Source: Pseudodesulfovibrio sp. | GTDB lineage: Bacteria > Desulfobacterota > Desulfovibrionia > Desulfovibrionales > Desulfovibrionaceae | Assembly: GCA_016744135.1 (NCBI GenBank) | Contig: JADGEX010000002.1 | Location: 496,001-560,000, forward strand | Direction of reading: 5' to 3' | Length of the DNA: 64,000 nt | Shown: positions 17,392 through 26,228 of the stretch, one piece after another | Numbering within the stretch: position 1 is the stretch's first letter | Layout of the letters: the number at the start of each line of letters is the position of its first letter | Translations under genes and position numbers: made by a program | The notes under the pieces: model-generated | Seen by the model: only the letters and a program-made list of their open reading frames with translations | Database searches by the model: none | Told to the model about the DNA's origin: nothing

Positions 17392-17721
17392 ATGGGATAT
17401 TTTTGGTTGGCTATTGCCATTGTTTCCGAAGTTACCGCAACATTATTTCTTCCAGCGTGCAAAGGATTTACTCGGGTGTGGCCGAGCCTTGCCTGTGCCA
17501 CGAGCTACGGGTTGTCTTTCTATTTTCTAAGTTTGGTGCTCAACTCGGTTCCTGTCGGCGTCACATACGCCATCTGGTCTGGTGCTGGCATTGTTCTTGT
17601 CGGTATTCTTGGAGCATATTTTTACAAGCAGATCCCTGATGTTCCAGCAATGATTGGTATGGGGCTGATTATTGCTGGTGTAGCAGTTATGAATTTGTTT
17701 TCGAAAACAATAAGTCATTAG
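17392..17721 (+). CDS. Small multidrug resistance (SMR) family transporter
   Basis: A 109-residue, four-helix inner-membrane protein of the EmrE/SugE family, which works as a dimer and exchanges protons for cationic drugs, guanidinium or polyamine-like compounds. The essential glutamate is Glu13 in AIVSEVTAT. Conserved stretches YGLSFYFLSLVL, VPVGVTYAIWSGAGIVL and IIAGVAVMNLFSK are present. These match the EmrE-type more than guanidinium exporters (Gdx), but substrate calls from sequence are weak. It ends before a bidirectional terminator. Confidence 0.92.
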   Translation: MGYFWLAIAIVSEVTATLFLPACKGFTRVWPSLACATSYGLSFYFLSLVLNSVPVGVTYAIWSGAGIVLVGILGAYFYKQIPDVPAMIGMGLIIAGVAVMNLFSKTISH

Positions 17722-17740
17722 ATAAAAGTGTGAACAATAA

Positions 17741-17773
17741 AAAAGCCCGGACCATTTATGGTCCGGGCTTTTT
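17741..17773. terminator. Bidirectional intrinsic terminator
   Basis: AAAAGCCCGGACC pairs perfectly with GGTCCGGGCTTTT around ATTTAT and is followed by a T-tract. It lies between the convergent SMR gene and hypC. Confidence 0.9.
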
Positions 17774-17794
17774 CGTGTGGTATAATTCGTCGGT

Positions 17795-18052
17795 TTACAG
17801 CATGTCGTGCTGATATTTTTCGCCACCCATAAGCTCTACCATGTCACGCAGGATTTTTAATGTTTCCTGCGCCTCTTTGGGATCGAGCTTGCGCAGGGCA
17901 AAGCCAGCGTGAATGATGATGTAATCACCAATGGTCACTTTTTCGTCCATTAACATGATGGAAGCCTGGACAGTGGTGTTGCCTTCACCCACTTTGCAGG
18001 TGGCAACACCGTCAGATATTTCAAGAATTTCGGCTGGTATCGCGAGGCACAT
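17795..18052 (-). CDS. hypC: Hydrogenase maturation chaperone HypC/HupF
   Basis: An 85-residue cytoplasmic chaperone that carries the Fe(CN)2CO unit with HypD to the hydrogenase large-subunit precursor. The N-terminus MCLAIP with Cys2 is diagnostic, followed by IGDYIIIHAGFALRKLD. Its start lies inside the end of the protease gene (32-base overlap), so translation is probably coupled. No other hyp genes lie in this window. The C-terminal tail contains an extra His. Confidence 0.95.
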   Translation of the reverse strand: MCLAIPAEILEISDGVATCKVGEGNTTVQASIMLMDEKVTIGDYIIIHAGFALRKLDPKEAQETLKILRDMVELMGGEKYQHDML

Positions 18053-18584
18053 AGATTTTCTCCGTTGCAGGGTTCGTCATGGAACGGGACGTATATGTCC
18101 CACCGGCTTTTTTTACTTCTTGCAGGACTGCATCAATCACTTCGGGGAGCTTGGTTTCAAGCTCTGGTGACAACGCAGCAGACATGTCTTTGAAGTTAAA
18201 CGGTTCAATGCCGTAAAGGATGACGTCATCCGGTGTTTCCCCCATGATACTGCAATTCGCTAACGTGTCGAGCAAGTCAGTCTGGTGCATGGAGTTCTTG
18301 AAGGCACATGCCTTGTTCAGATTTTCGCCGAGTAGGCGGAAAACTTCACCGGGCTTGCCGTCATTCAGGACGATGTCAACGATGATCAGATAGTCTGAAT
18401 CCATGATCGGACCCATGAGCCGCAGTCCCAAGGTGCCACCGTCCATGACGGTAACATTGGGGGAAAACTCATACTTCTGTTCAAGTTCCTCAGCAATCCG
18501 AACGCCGAAACCTTCATCCGTGTACAGGACATTTCCGACGCCCAGAATGAGAATTTGTTTGTCATTTTTAGGCATGTTTTTCAT
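18021..18584 (-). CDS. Hydrogenase maturation protease (HyaD/HybD/HynC family)
   Basis: A 187-residue endopeptidase that removes the C-terminal peptide of the [NiFe] large subunit after nickel insertion. The family signature ILGVGNVLYTDEGFGV carries the nickel-sensing Glu; the second ligand Asp is in IIVDIVL, and the His is in SMHQTDL. Its presence convergent to hynBA, paired with hypC, makes HynA its likely substrate. The start is ATG 18584; an ATG three codons later is equally possible because no clear SD is seen. The C-terminal tail (TNPATEKIYVPRDTS) is longer than usual. Confidence 0.93.
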   Translation of the reverse strand: MKNMPKNDKQILILGVGNVLYTDEGFGVRIAEELEQKYEFSPNVTVMDGGTLGLRLMGPIMDSDYLIIVDIVLNDGKPGEVFRLLGENLNKACAFKNSMHQTDLLDTLANCSIMGETPDDVILYGIEPFNFKDMSAALSPELETKLPEVIDAVLQEVKKAGGTYTSRSMTNPATEKIYVPRDTSRNS

Positions 18585-18714
18585 TTAGTCGACCATATCG
18601 ATTTTGGCAACACCTAATATGCTTCGACAGGGAAAGTCTGGTGCATTTTATCGTAAAAAAAAAGCAGATCCCGGCTTTATGCTGGAACCTGCCAAGTGGG
18701 AAAAATGTGAAGTT

Positions 18715-19812
18715 TTAGCTTCGAGTGGCGTAGTAAAATGTTTTCACGACAGATCCGGGGGAGACCTGAGAACTTTCCACGTTCACTATGCGACCACCCG
18801 CCAGTTCGACGACCCGTGTGACCGCTTCGATCGGGATAGCGTGACTTTCACTCCTCGGCCTTTTGGTAGAAGATATTCCGGTTTGAGAAGCGGACTTTTT
18901 TACAGGTTGAGGTGTTACTTCTACGGAAAGAGTAATTAAGTCATTGATGGAATCAGTGAGTGGGATGTTGAAATAATTGGTCGGATTCAGGACCAGTTCA
19001 TAGGTGTCGGGTGTCGGTGGCGATGCAGCTTTGTATTCAAATTCAAGAGATTTTCCCGGTTCGATAAGCGTGGCCGGGACATTGGTATAGCCGTGCATCT
19101 GTATCATTTCACCAGTGTTCTGGTTAGCCCAGTGATGCCAAATTCTGGCCGGAGCATTAGTTGTTTTGTTTACACCAATGGGATGGTTGCCAGTGTTGGT
19201 TACGCGCACTGGAATTGATACCAGACCCATGTGTTCCATGGCGATTTTGTTGACAGTGCTATCGAGCGAGCAGGCGATGCCTTCAGCCGGATAGGCGTGT
19301 GTGGCTGAGGCACTCGGGCAGTGGAAACAGGCGAGGCCCTCAGGACGAAGGATGCGGATAAATTCGGCAATGTATCTGAGCGCTACCTGAGGGTGTATGT
19401 GTTGTAATACATGTTCCGTGTATATAAGGTCGTAGCTTTCATCAGGAAAGACTCGCAGGTCATCTGTTTCATTGAGTCGATACACACAGTGTTTGCCGTG
19501 TTTGTTGAGTTGCTTGGCCTGTTTGATCATGGATGGAGCAATATCGACCCCCACACAGCAGTCGAAATGTGCGCAAAGGGCTTGTGTCAATCTTCCAACA
19601 CCACAGCCGAAGTCCAGAGCGGTCAGGCGGCGTTTGGGGAGCCCGTTGTTTTCCATCCAGGTCGAAAGATGGGTGATGCATTGGATGCCTGTTCTGAAAA
19701 AATCTTTTTCATCCCACTGGTTATGTTTTTTTTCTGGTGTGGAATAAATAGACCACATAGCGTCTTCTTCACCGAAAGTATTCCAGTTTTCTTGCAATTC
19801 TTTGAGGTACAC
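18715..19812 (-). CDS. SAM-dependent methyltransferase with C-terminal Ig-like domain
   Basis: A 365-residue protein. Residues about 45-170 form a class I methyltransferase (motif I ALDFGCGVGRLTQAL, then GVDIAPSMIKQAK, YDLIYTEHVLQHI and FIRILRPEG). Residues about 205-300 (IPVRVTNTGNHP, IWHHWAN, LIEPGKSLEFEY) resemble the Ig-like beta-sandwich found attached to sugar-modifying methyltransferases and glycosyltransferases. The last 60 residues are low complexity then VVELAGGRIVNVESS. The start is GTG with AAGGAG eight bases upstream. The substrate is unknown; a glycan or lipid is a guess from the Ig-like domain. Confidence 0.8.
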   Translation of the reverse strand: MYLKELQENWNTFGEEDAMWSIYSTPEKKHNQWDEKDFFRTGIQCITHLSTWMENNGLPKRRLTALDFGCGVGRLTQALCAHFDCCVGVDIAPSMIKQAKQLNKHGKHCVYRLNETDDLRVFPDESYDLIYTEHVLQHIHPQVALRYIAEFIRILRPEGLACFHCPSASATHAYPAEGIACSLDSTVNKIAMEHMGLVSIPVRVTNTGNHPIGVNKTTNAPARIWHHWANQNTGEMIQMHGYTNVPATLIEPGKSLEFEYKAASPPTPDTYELVLNPTNYFNIPLTDSINDLITLSVEVTPQPVKKSASQTGISSTKRPRSESHAIPIEAVTRVVELAGGRIVNVESSQVSPGSVVKTFYYATRS

Positions 19813-19906
19813 GCCTGTGTCTCCTTATGTTTCCTGTAGTGTGAGAGCGTCTTGCTGCAAAAAAAATGCATGTACCATGCCAACGATTTTGTGAATGGAT
19901 ACAAAA

Positions 19907-19935
19907 AAACCGTCCGATCTTCTGATCGGACGGTT
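19907..19935 (-). terminator. Intrinsic terminator after icd
   Basis: AAACCGTCCGATC pairs perfectly with GATCGGACGGTTT around a 3-4 base loop and runs into TTTTTTT on the minus strand, 24 bases after the icd stop. Confidence 0.88.
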
Positions 19936-19958
19936 TGGGTATTACGGGAGGAGTTTTA

Positions 19959-21101
19959 CTAGAGATTGTTCAGCAGAATATCGCCGAATTCTTGACAGCC
20001 GACCTGAGTGGCGTCGTTGATTTGAGCAGCGAGATCCACAGTGACTTTTTTGTCGGTTAATGCTGCTTCCACGGCTTTGTGAATGAGCGCGGCAGCTTCA
20101 TGCCAACCGATGTGTTCGAGCATCATGGCACCGGACAGGATCAGGGAGCCGGGGTTGGCCATATCCTTGCCTGCGATAGTTGGAGCCGTGCCGTGAGTGG
20201 GTTCGAATAAAGCCAGATTATCGCCCATATTAACGCCGGGGGCAAGGCCGAGGCCTCCAACCTGTGCGGCTAGTGCGTCGGAAATGTAGTCGCCGTTAAG
20301 GTTGGTAGTAGCGAGTACCGAGTACTGTTCAGGGTACATGAGCGCATTCTGGAACATGGCGTCGGCAATGCGATCCTTGAGGATAACGCCGGCCCCTTTT
20401 TCGCCTTCGCGTATGATTTTGCCTGCGTATTCTTCGTCTGCCAATTCATACCCCCAAGCGCGGAAGCCGCCCTCGGTGTATTTCATGATGTTGCCTTTAT
20501 GAACGAGGGTTACAGACGGTTTGCCTTCGGCAATGGCGTAATCAAGGGCTTTTTTGACGAGACGTTTGGAACCGGCAGGGGTGATGGGCTTGATGCCTAT
20601 ACCTGCGGTGGGGTCAATTTTGGCGCCGAATTCTTCCACCAGAAACTCGATTAACTTCTTGGCTTCCGGGGTGGCGGACTGGTATTCAATACCGGCGTAG
20701 ACATCCTCGGTGTTTTCGCGGAAAACAACCATGTCAACCAGATCGGGCCGTTTGACAGGGGATTCGATTCCTTTGAAATATTTGATGGGTCGGATGCAGG
20801 CATAAAGGTCGAAGACCTGACGCATGGTAACGTTCAGACTGCGGAACCCTTCACCAACGGGAGTGTTGAGCGGGCCTTTCATGGCGAGGTCGGCCTTGGC
20901 GAGCGTTTCCATGGTGGCCTTGGGCAGGTGCTCTCCGGTTTCGGCGTAGGCTTTTTCGCCAGCCAGCAAGAGCTGCCAGTCGAGAGCTTTGTCCGAGCCG
21001 TAAGCTTTTGCCACGGCGGCGTCGAGAACCGGGCGACCAGCTTTCCATACTTCAGGGCCGATGCCGTCCCCTTCGATGTAATATATAGTTTTTGTTGCCA
21101 A
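19959..21101 (-). CDS. icd: Isocitrate dehydrogenase, short form
   Basis: A 380-residue isocitrate/isopropylmalate dehydrogenase-family enzyme converting isocitrate to 2-oxoglutarate and CO2. It has IEGDGIGPEVW, the substrate loop GFRSLNVTMRQVFDLYACIRP (first part), FRENTEDVYAGIEY and the coenzyme loop HGTAPTIAGK (303-312). E. coli Icd carries Lys-Tyr, which grip the 2'-phosphate of NADP, where this protein has Thr308-Ile309, so NAD use is possible. The start is TTG (21101) with AAGGAGG six bases upstream. Single gene, with its own terminator, divergent from the sirtuin gene. Confidence 0.93.
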   Translation of the reverse strand: MATKTIYYIEGDGIGPEVWKAGRPVLDAAVAKAYGSDKALDWQLLLAGEKAYAETGEHLPKATMETLAKADLAMKGPLNTPVGEGFRSLNVTMRQVFDLYACIRPIKYFKGIESPVKRPDLVDMVVFRENTEDVYAGIEYQSATPEAKKLIEFLVEEFGAKIDPTAGIGIKPITPAGSKRLVKKALDYAIAEGKPSVTLVHKGNIMKYTEGGFRAWGYELADEEYAGKIIREGEKGAGVILKDRIADAMFQNALMYPEQYSVLATTNLNGDYISDALAAQVGGLGLAPGVNMGDNLALFEPTHGTAPTIAGKDMANPGSLILSGAMMLEHIGWHEAAALIHKAVEAALTDKKVTVDLAAQINDATQVGCQEFGDILLNNL

Positions 21102-21261
21102 AGGGAGCCTCCTTGTTCAAGGGCGTAGCGGGGTGAGCGCGAAATGCGGAAACGGACTATGACGTTTATTCGGTGAGATTGCAAGCAGCGTCCAATGTGT
21201 GGCGGAGGCGATTGTGAGAAAATTTTATAATAAATCCAATTGTTACAAGTAGGTATGTGGT

Positions 21262-21990
21262 ATGGTGCAGGCAAGTATGGAAATGGTGAAAGCTTTGCTC
21301 GATGGAAGCAGGAATGTGGTCGTGCTGACCGGAGCGGGGATTTCGGCTGAGAGTGGGGTCCCTACATTTCGAGGCCGTGAAGGATTGTGGAAGAACCACA
21401 GACCGGAAGATCTGGCAAGGGCTGACGCCTTTTTTCAGCATCCTGAATTGGTGTGGGAATTCTACAACTGGCGGCGTGAATTACTGAGTGAGTGTGTGCC
21501 CAATCCGGCTCATTTGGCACTTGCTGAGATGGAAAGACAAATACCGAATTTTCTTCTGATAACACAGAATGTCGATGGATTGCATGCGAAGGCCGGGAGC
21601 CGGAAGCTCATGGAGATGCATGGCAGTTTGTGGCAGGTGAAATGCACGGTGTGCACCCATGTTCACGAAGATAGATCGACGTTGCCGGAATTGCCAGAGT
21701 GTCCGGTGTGCGGCCATTTACTCAGGCCTGGTGTGGTCTGGTTCGGCGAACCCCTTGTGCCGGGGGTGCTGAAAGTCGCTATTGATCAAATCAGTAAGGC
21801 AGATGTCTTTTTGTCCATAGGAACATCAGGTCTGGTGCAACCGGCCGCGTCTTTCTATCAGTTGGCCAAGGACCATGGCGCTGTGACTGTGGAGATTAAT
21901 CTGGAGCCGACACCGAACACCGGGTTGATGGATTTCGCTCTGCATGGAAAGGCGGGTAAGATTTTGCCTGAGTTAGTGGTAGGGATGTAA
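21262..21990 (+). CDS. cobB: Sir2-family NAD-dependent protein deacylase (class III type)
   Basis: A 242-residue sirtuin that removes acyl groups from lysines using NAD+. Motifs: GAGISAESGVPTFRG (24-38), TQNVDGLH (101-108), catalytic His120 in MHGSLW, and zinc cysteines 128, 131, 147 and 150. Tyr68 and Arg71 (EFYNWRRE) are the pair that marks SIRT5/CobB-type enzymes able to remove succinyl and other acidic acyl groups. The ATG follows AGTAGGT. It is divergent from icd. Confidence 0.94.
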   Translation: MVQASMEMVKALLDGSRNVVVLTGAGISAESGVPTFRGREGLWKNHRPEDLARADAFFQHPELVWEFYNWRRELLSECVPNPAHLALAEMERQIPNFLLITQNVDGLHAKAGSRKLMEMHGSLWQVKCTVCTHVHEDRSTLPELPECPVCGHLLRPGVVWFGEPLVPGVLKVAIDQISKADVFLSIGTSGLVQPAASFYQLAKDHGAVTVEINLEPTPNTGLMDFALHGKAGKILPELVVGM

Positions 21991-22007
21991 GATCCCCACC
22001 TGTTGAG

Positions 22008-23297
22008 TTAATCATAGAAGATGACTCGGTTACGTCCTTCATGTTTGGCGTCATACAGACTCTTGTCCGCTCTTTGGAGCAGTTCTTCCATATTGATTTT
22101 GTGTGATCCGGTTCCGGCAACGCCAATACTGATAGTGTAAAAAATATCGCCGTTATCGGTCGTTACTTTAGATGCGGCGATACGTCTGCGTAATCGTTCT
22201 GCCACGATAATAGCCCCACCAAGATCGGAATCAGGCAGCAGGATGGCAAATTCTTCGCCTCCAAGCCGGGTGAACAAGTCTTTGTCTCGGAGAATCATGC
22301 GACAGTCTCGGGCAAAAGTTCGCAGTACGGCATCACCTGCGTCATGACCGTATGTGTCATTGACCTTTTTGAAATGATCAAGGTCGATCATGAGCAAGGC
22401 ACTTCCTGCCGTTTTCCTATTCTCGTTCTCCATAATGTCTTCGGCCAGTCGGTAAAATTCACTTCTGGAAAGTGCACCGGTCAGATCATCTGTTGTTGCC
22501 AATTGAATCAGACGTGCTTCTTCGGCTTTTTGTTTTGAAATATCATCAATGACCCAGAGAACGCCTTTGTTGAGGTCTATGGGGTTTTCTGTGTCCACGG
22601 CTTGCCCTGAAAGCGAGCACCAGATGGCAGTGTTGTCCTTCCTACGCAGGCGATATTCGATATGAATCTGTGCTCCTTCGGCTAAGGAAGAAAAATGTAT
22701 ATCGCCAAACTCATTGAAATTTTTTTCTGAAAGATGAAGTTCTCGAACATTAAGCCCACGCATGTCATCGGGTGAATCATAACCGAACATTTCAGCCATG
22801 GTTTGATTGACCCGTCGTACATATCGTCCCCCTTTGAGGAACATGAGGCCGACTTTGGTATTCGCGAAAATGATTTCCATTTCGTGCAAGGCTATTTGGA
22901 GATCTGCGTGGGTTGTTCTTCGGAAGGTGATGTCATGAAGGCTTGCTACACGATACCGTTTATCTTTGAAAAAGACCGTTCTGCCACGGCCTTCAGCTGG
23001 AAAAGTCGTACCATCTTTTCGCTTGCCATAGACCATGTATGGTTCAGTGACATTGTTGTGTACGTTTTCGGCCACAATTGTGTGGTATTCTTTATCCATA
23101 CAGTCCAAGAGATGGATTCCTGGTACTTCTTCAGGGGAGTACCCGAGAACTGTAGTAACTTCTTTGTTAGCCGCAACGCAGCGCAGGGAGTCATCAAAAA
23201 CGCCGATGGCTTCAAATGCATTGTCTGCCAGCATTCGTTGTAATTCGAGCTGTTCTTCGAGTTCTTCTATACGTGCCAGGGCTTTTTGCAAATCCAT
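22008..23297 (-). CDS. Soluble PAS-PAS-GGDEF diguanylate cyclase
   Basis: A 429-residue protein with a short N-terminal coiled coil (LARIEELEEQLELQRML) and two PAS domains (about 20-140 and 145-260). The C-terminal GGDEF domain (about 265-425) has an intact GGEEF loop and an RxxD inhibitory site (RDKD) upstream, so it probably makes c-di-GMP and is product-inhibited. No membrane segments. SD AGGA lies five bases before the ATG. It ends 17 bases from the convergent cobB stop. The PAS ligand is not evident. Confidence 0.92.
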   Translation of the reverse strand: MDLQKALARIEELEEQLELQRMLADNAFEAIGVFDDSLRCVAANKEVTTVLGYSPEEVPGIHLLDCMDKEYHTIVAENVHNNVTEPYMVYGKRKDGTTFPAEGRGRTVFFKDKRYRVASLHDITFRRTTHADLQIALHEMEIIFANTKVGLMFLKGGRYVRRVNQTMAEMFGYDSPDDMRGLNVRELHLSEKNFNEFGDIHFSSLAEGAQIHIEYRLRRKDNTAIWCSLSGQAVDTENPIDLNKGVLWVIDDISKQKAEEARLIQLATTDDLTGALSRSEFYRLAEDIMENENRKTAGSALLMIDLDHFKKVNDTYGHDAGDAVLRTFARDCRMILRDKDLFTRLGGEEFAILLPDSDLGGAIIVAERLRRRIAASKVTTDNGDIFYTISIGVAGTGSHKINMEELLQRADKSLYDAKHEGRNRVIFYD

Positions 23298-23678
23298 TAT
23301 TGTCCTTTTGCCGTGCGGTCCGTGGGAAAGGTTTATGACTTATCTTATGAGTGGGAATCAGGTGCGTCAACCCGGGTAGATTTTTATGCAGGTGCTTTTT
23401 GAAATTCTTTCAATATTATGATTAATGGGTTTCTTTCAGATATGGAAATTTTTGGCTGTATCAGCCTCCCAAGTGATTTTATCAAAAGGAATTACTCCTC
23501 CTCAATTACAGTGTCGAGACTCATAGTTTATCCCCGCAGGGCGGGCTTTCCTTGACTTTTTACGCCCAATCGTCGTAAACATTTTTTTATGAATACACCC
23601 ATCTCATGTACATACTTTTGTGAACGCGGGTGGCGTAACGTCAAGCGGCCTGATTCTTAGGCGCGTGTTGAAGTCTTT
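23298..23678. other. Long intergenic region upstream of trpB2, 5' part
   Basis: About 380 bases between the divergent GGDEF gene and the attenuator-like leader. It holds a small GC-rich hairpin (CCCGCAGGGCGGG near 23533) and a possible -35 TTGACT near 23553 with only a poor -10. No credible ORF and no leader peptide with tandem Trp codons. Confidence 0.5.
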
Positions 23679-23766
23679 CCGTCATTCCGCAGGGGTGACG
23701 GTTTGCTTGTGCACGCAGTTTGAGAATCGGATGAAGCCGCTGGATGTGACGCCAGTGGTTTTTTTT
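23679..23766 (+). promoter_or_regulatory. Attenuator-like leader of trpB2
   Basis: CCGTCA (23679-23684) / TGACGG (23696-23701) forms a hairpin. It is followed by CCGCTGG (23737-23743) / CCAGTGG (23752-23758), a 7-bp stem with one G-U, and then eight T residues. The second has the form of an intrinsic terminator but lies 83 bases upstream of the trpB2 ATG, as expected for transcription attenuation or a riboswitch expression platform. The sensing mechanism is unknown. Confidence 0.5.
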
Positions 23767-23848
23767 ATGAATCGATTGTCATCGAAATGATGCCGGAAAG
23801 CCCGTGCATCTTTGATACAGCTCTCAAAACTGTTTGGAGGAATTTTAA

Positions 23849-25192
23849 ATGTTGAAAAAGATCTTTTTACCTCAGGATCAGATGCCGACTCAATGGTATA
23901 ACCCTATGCCGGATCTGCCCACCCCCATGGCTCCGCCACTTAACCCGGAAACCATGGAACCCCTCACACCCGACATGCTGGCCCCGATTTTTCCGGATTC
24001 GCTTATCGCTCAGGAAATGAGTCAGGATCGGTTTATCGACATTCCCGAAGAAGTTTTGGACGTGTATAAGTTGTGGCGTCCCTCTCCGTTGGTACGGGCC
24101 GACAGGCTTGAAAAAGCCATCGGTGCCAAATGTAAAATTTACTACAAAGACGAGTCAGGCTCACCGGCAGGTTCTCATAAGCCCAACACCGCTGTTCCCC
24201 AAGCATATTACAACAAGTTGGAGGGTGTTGAACGCCTTGCCACCGAGACCGGCGCAGGCCAATGGGGTACGGCCCTGTCTTTTGCCTGTTCGCAGTTCGA
24301 CATGGAATGCGTGGTTTATATGGTCAAGGTGAGCTACGAAATGAAGCCGTACCGTAAGATGCTTATCAACACTTACGGCGGTACGATTTTCGCTTCGCCT
24401 TCAGAAGAGACACGCACTGGCCGCGAGATGCTGGCAAAGGACCCGGATTGTAAGGGCAGTCTCGGCCTGGCTATTTCCGAGGCTGTTGAAGATGCTGCCA
24501 CTCATGACAATACCAAGTACGCGCTTGGTTCCGTACTTAACCACGTACTTATTCATCAGACGATCACCGGTTTGGAGGTCAAAAAGCAGCTTGAAATGAT
24601 CGACGAAAAGGTCACGCATCTCGTTGGTTGTGTGGGCGGCGGGTCCAATTTCGGTGGATTGGTGCTTCCGTTCCTGCCTGAAAAATTGGCTGGTGATCCG
24701 GTCAAGTTTATTCCGGTAGAACCCAAGGCATGTCCGACATTGACTCGTGGTGAATATCGTTATGATTTCGGCGATATGGCGCGACTGACTCCGCTTATTA
24801 AAATGCATACGCTTGGGCACGACTTCATGCCTGCCCCCATCCATGCTGGCGGCTTGCGGTATCATGGCGATGCTCCCATTGTTTGTAATATCGTGGAAGA
24901 AGGGTTGACTGAACCTGTCGCTTATTTCCAGACCGAATGTTTTGAGGCGGCCAAGCTCTTCTTGGAGACTGAAGGTTTCTTGCCCGCCCCAGAGACTTCT
25001 CACGCGATCAAGGGAGCCATCGAAGTGGCCAAGACAGCCGGTCCTGATGATGTCGTGGTCTTTTTGTATTCCGGTCACGGCATGCTTGATTTGGCATCCT
25101 ATGATGCCTTCAATCAGGGATTGCTCACCAATTTCGAATTGCCACAGCGGGATATCGAAGAAGCTCTCAAGGCCTGCCCGAAAATTGATTAG
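23849..25192 (+). CDS. trpB: Tryptophan synthase beta-like protein, TrpB2 type
   Basis: A 447-residue PLP-dependent enzyme of the TrpB2 subgroup, converting indole (or a related nucleophile) plus L-serine to L-tryptophan. The PLP lysine is in [10 protein letters not shown], and [13 protein letters not shown] and [11 protein letters not shown] are typical. The extended N-terminus (about 65 residues with [16 protein letters not shown]) and absence of a neighbouring trpA mark it as TrpB2, which does not form the standard complex with TrpA. With iorAB nearby it could serve indole/aromatic amino acid salvage, but that is inference. SD GGAGGAA precedes the ATG. Confidence 0.92.
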   Translation: MLKKIFLPQDQMPTQWYNPMPDLPTPMAPPLNPETMEPLTPDMLAPIFPDSLIAQEMSQDRFIDIPEEVLDVYKLWRPSPLVRADRLEKAIGAKCKIYYKDESGSPAGSHKPNTAVPQAYYNKLEGVERLATETGAGQWGTALSFACSQFDMECVVYMVKVSYEMKPYRKMLINTYGGTIFASPSEETRTGREMLAKDPDCKGSLGLAISEAVEDAATHDNTKYALGSVLNHVLIHQTITGLEVKKQLEMIDEKVTHLVGCVGGGSNFGGLVLPFLPEKLAGDPVKFIPVEPKACPTLTRGEYRYDFGDMARLTPLIKMHTLGHDFMPAPIHAGGLRYHGDAPIVCNIVEEGLTEPVAYFQTECFEAAKLFLETEGFLPAPETSHAIKGAIEVAKTAGPDDVVVFLYSGHGMLDLASYDAFNQGLLTNFELPQRDIEEALKACPKID

Positions 25193-25211
25193 TTTATACT
25201 TTAAGGACACC

Positions 25212-25243
25212 AGCCCCGGAACAGTGATGTGCCGGGGCTTTTT
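25212..25243 (+). terminator. Intrinsic terminator after trpB2
   Basis: AGCCCCGG pairs with CCGGGGCT around a 12-base loop and is followed by TTTT, 20 bases after the stop. Confidence 0.85.
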
Positions 25244-25313
25244 GCATTGTATCTTGCCACGAAAGCGGTCAACTGATAGTTCTTTTTGAGCATTGAAGAT
25301 CAAGGAGAAAATC

Positions 25314-25781
25314 ATGAACATGCACTGGAAAAAGTATTGTTGCTTCGTAACGTTGTTGCTCGGAATGTTGGTCGCATTCGGTTGCAGCTCGCACGAGGAA
25401 GCTCCGACTATGGATCAGAAAACATTAGAAAGCGAACTGGTCAACAAAGTCTGGAATTTGAAGAATTTGTTTGCCAGGGATGTTGATACAGATGAACCTT
25501 TGACCCTGAAATTCAATGCCGATGGCACAGTAGAAGGATTTGGTGGCTGTAATTTGTTCAATGGGAAATATACCCTGACTGGCGATAGCTTGTCCTTTGG
25601 CCCCATGGCGACCACGCGTAAAGCGTGCGGAGCAGCTTTGGGGGAGCAGGAATATACGTATCTGACGTTTTTGGCTACGATCAGTAAGGTCAAGGTCGAA
25701 GATGATGAGTTGAAGTTATTCAGTGCTGATCAGTCCGAGCCTATGGTTTTCACCACGGGTACCGGTGGTTTGTTCTGGTAA
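25314..25781 (+). CDS. META-domain lipoprotein (HslJ-like), first copy
   Basis: A 155-residue exported protein with a signal peptide and probable lipoprotein cysteine (LVAFGC, atypical lipobox). It is followed by one META/HslJ-like domain: LVNKVWNLKNL, then FNADGTVEGFGGCNLFNGKYTL, LSFGPMATTRKAC and EQEYTYLTFLATI. HslJ-type proteins are envelope proteins of unclear mechanism linked to stress resistance. ATG 25314 has AAGGAG seven bases upstream; a TTG at 25293 is not needed. It is the first of a three-gene run with a paralogue and an outer-membrane barrel. Confidence 0.85.
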   Translation: MNMHWKKYCCFVTLLLGMLVAFGCSSHEEAPTMDQKTLESELVNKVWNLKNLFARDVDTDEPLTLKFNADGTVEGFGGCNLFNGKYTLTGDSLSFGPMATTRKACGAALGEQEYTYLTFLATISKVKVEDDELKLFSADQSEPMVFTTGTGGLFW

Positions 25782-25799
25782 ATCGACAAGGAGTGTGCC

Positions 25800-26228
25800 G
25801 TGTACGGAATGAAAACAAAATTCGTTTTGGCTTTGATTGTTGTTGGCGTCTTGTCCATGGGATGCGCCAAACAGGAAGGCGGTGAAGATATTCTGATTCA
25901 ACTGACCGACAAGGTTTGGGTTGCAGAGTATATTCTCGGTGTGCCTGTTATCGACATGACGCATTCTTCCATTGAGTTCGGGAAAGACGGCACGGTGAGC
26001 GGCTTGGGTGGCTGTAATTCCTACCACGGTTCATATACCCTTGAGGGCAATGTGGTTTCTTTTGGTCCTATGGCGGCAACCATGCGTGCTTGCGTGGAAG
26101 CCATCAGTGATCAGGAAATGCGTTTTTTTCAATCGTTGGCGCAACCGCAGGCCGTGAAGTTTAAGAACGGCTTATTGCTGTTGATTGCGCAGGACGGTAA
26201 AATTTCCAAATTTGCTGTACAGGATTGA
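25800..26228 (+). CDS. META-domain lipoprotein (HslJ-like), second copy
   Basis: A 142-residue paralogue of the preceding protein: signal peptide, lipoprotein-type cysteine in LSMGCAKQ, then LTDKVWVAEYIL, FGKDGTVSGLGGCNSYHGSYTL, VSFGPMAATMRACV and ISDQEMRFFQSLA. Tandem duplication with later divergence is likely. The start is GTG 25800 with AAGGAG six bases upstream; ATG 25809 is the alternative. Its stop overlaps the start of the barrel gene by one base, indicating coupling. Confidence 0.85.
   Translation: MYGMKTKFVLALIVVGVLSMGCAKQEGGEDILIQLTDKVWVAEYILGVPVIDMTHSSIEFGKDGTVSGLGGCNSYHGSYTLEGNVVSFGPMAATMRACVEAISDQEMRFFQSLAQPQAVKFKNGLLLLIAQDGKISKFAVQD

Noticed and set aside
23298-23848. Trp-codon leader peptide or T-box upstream of trpB2
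   Set aside because: No short SD-led ORF with tandem TGG codons and no T-box signature; only the terminator-like hairpin is supported.
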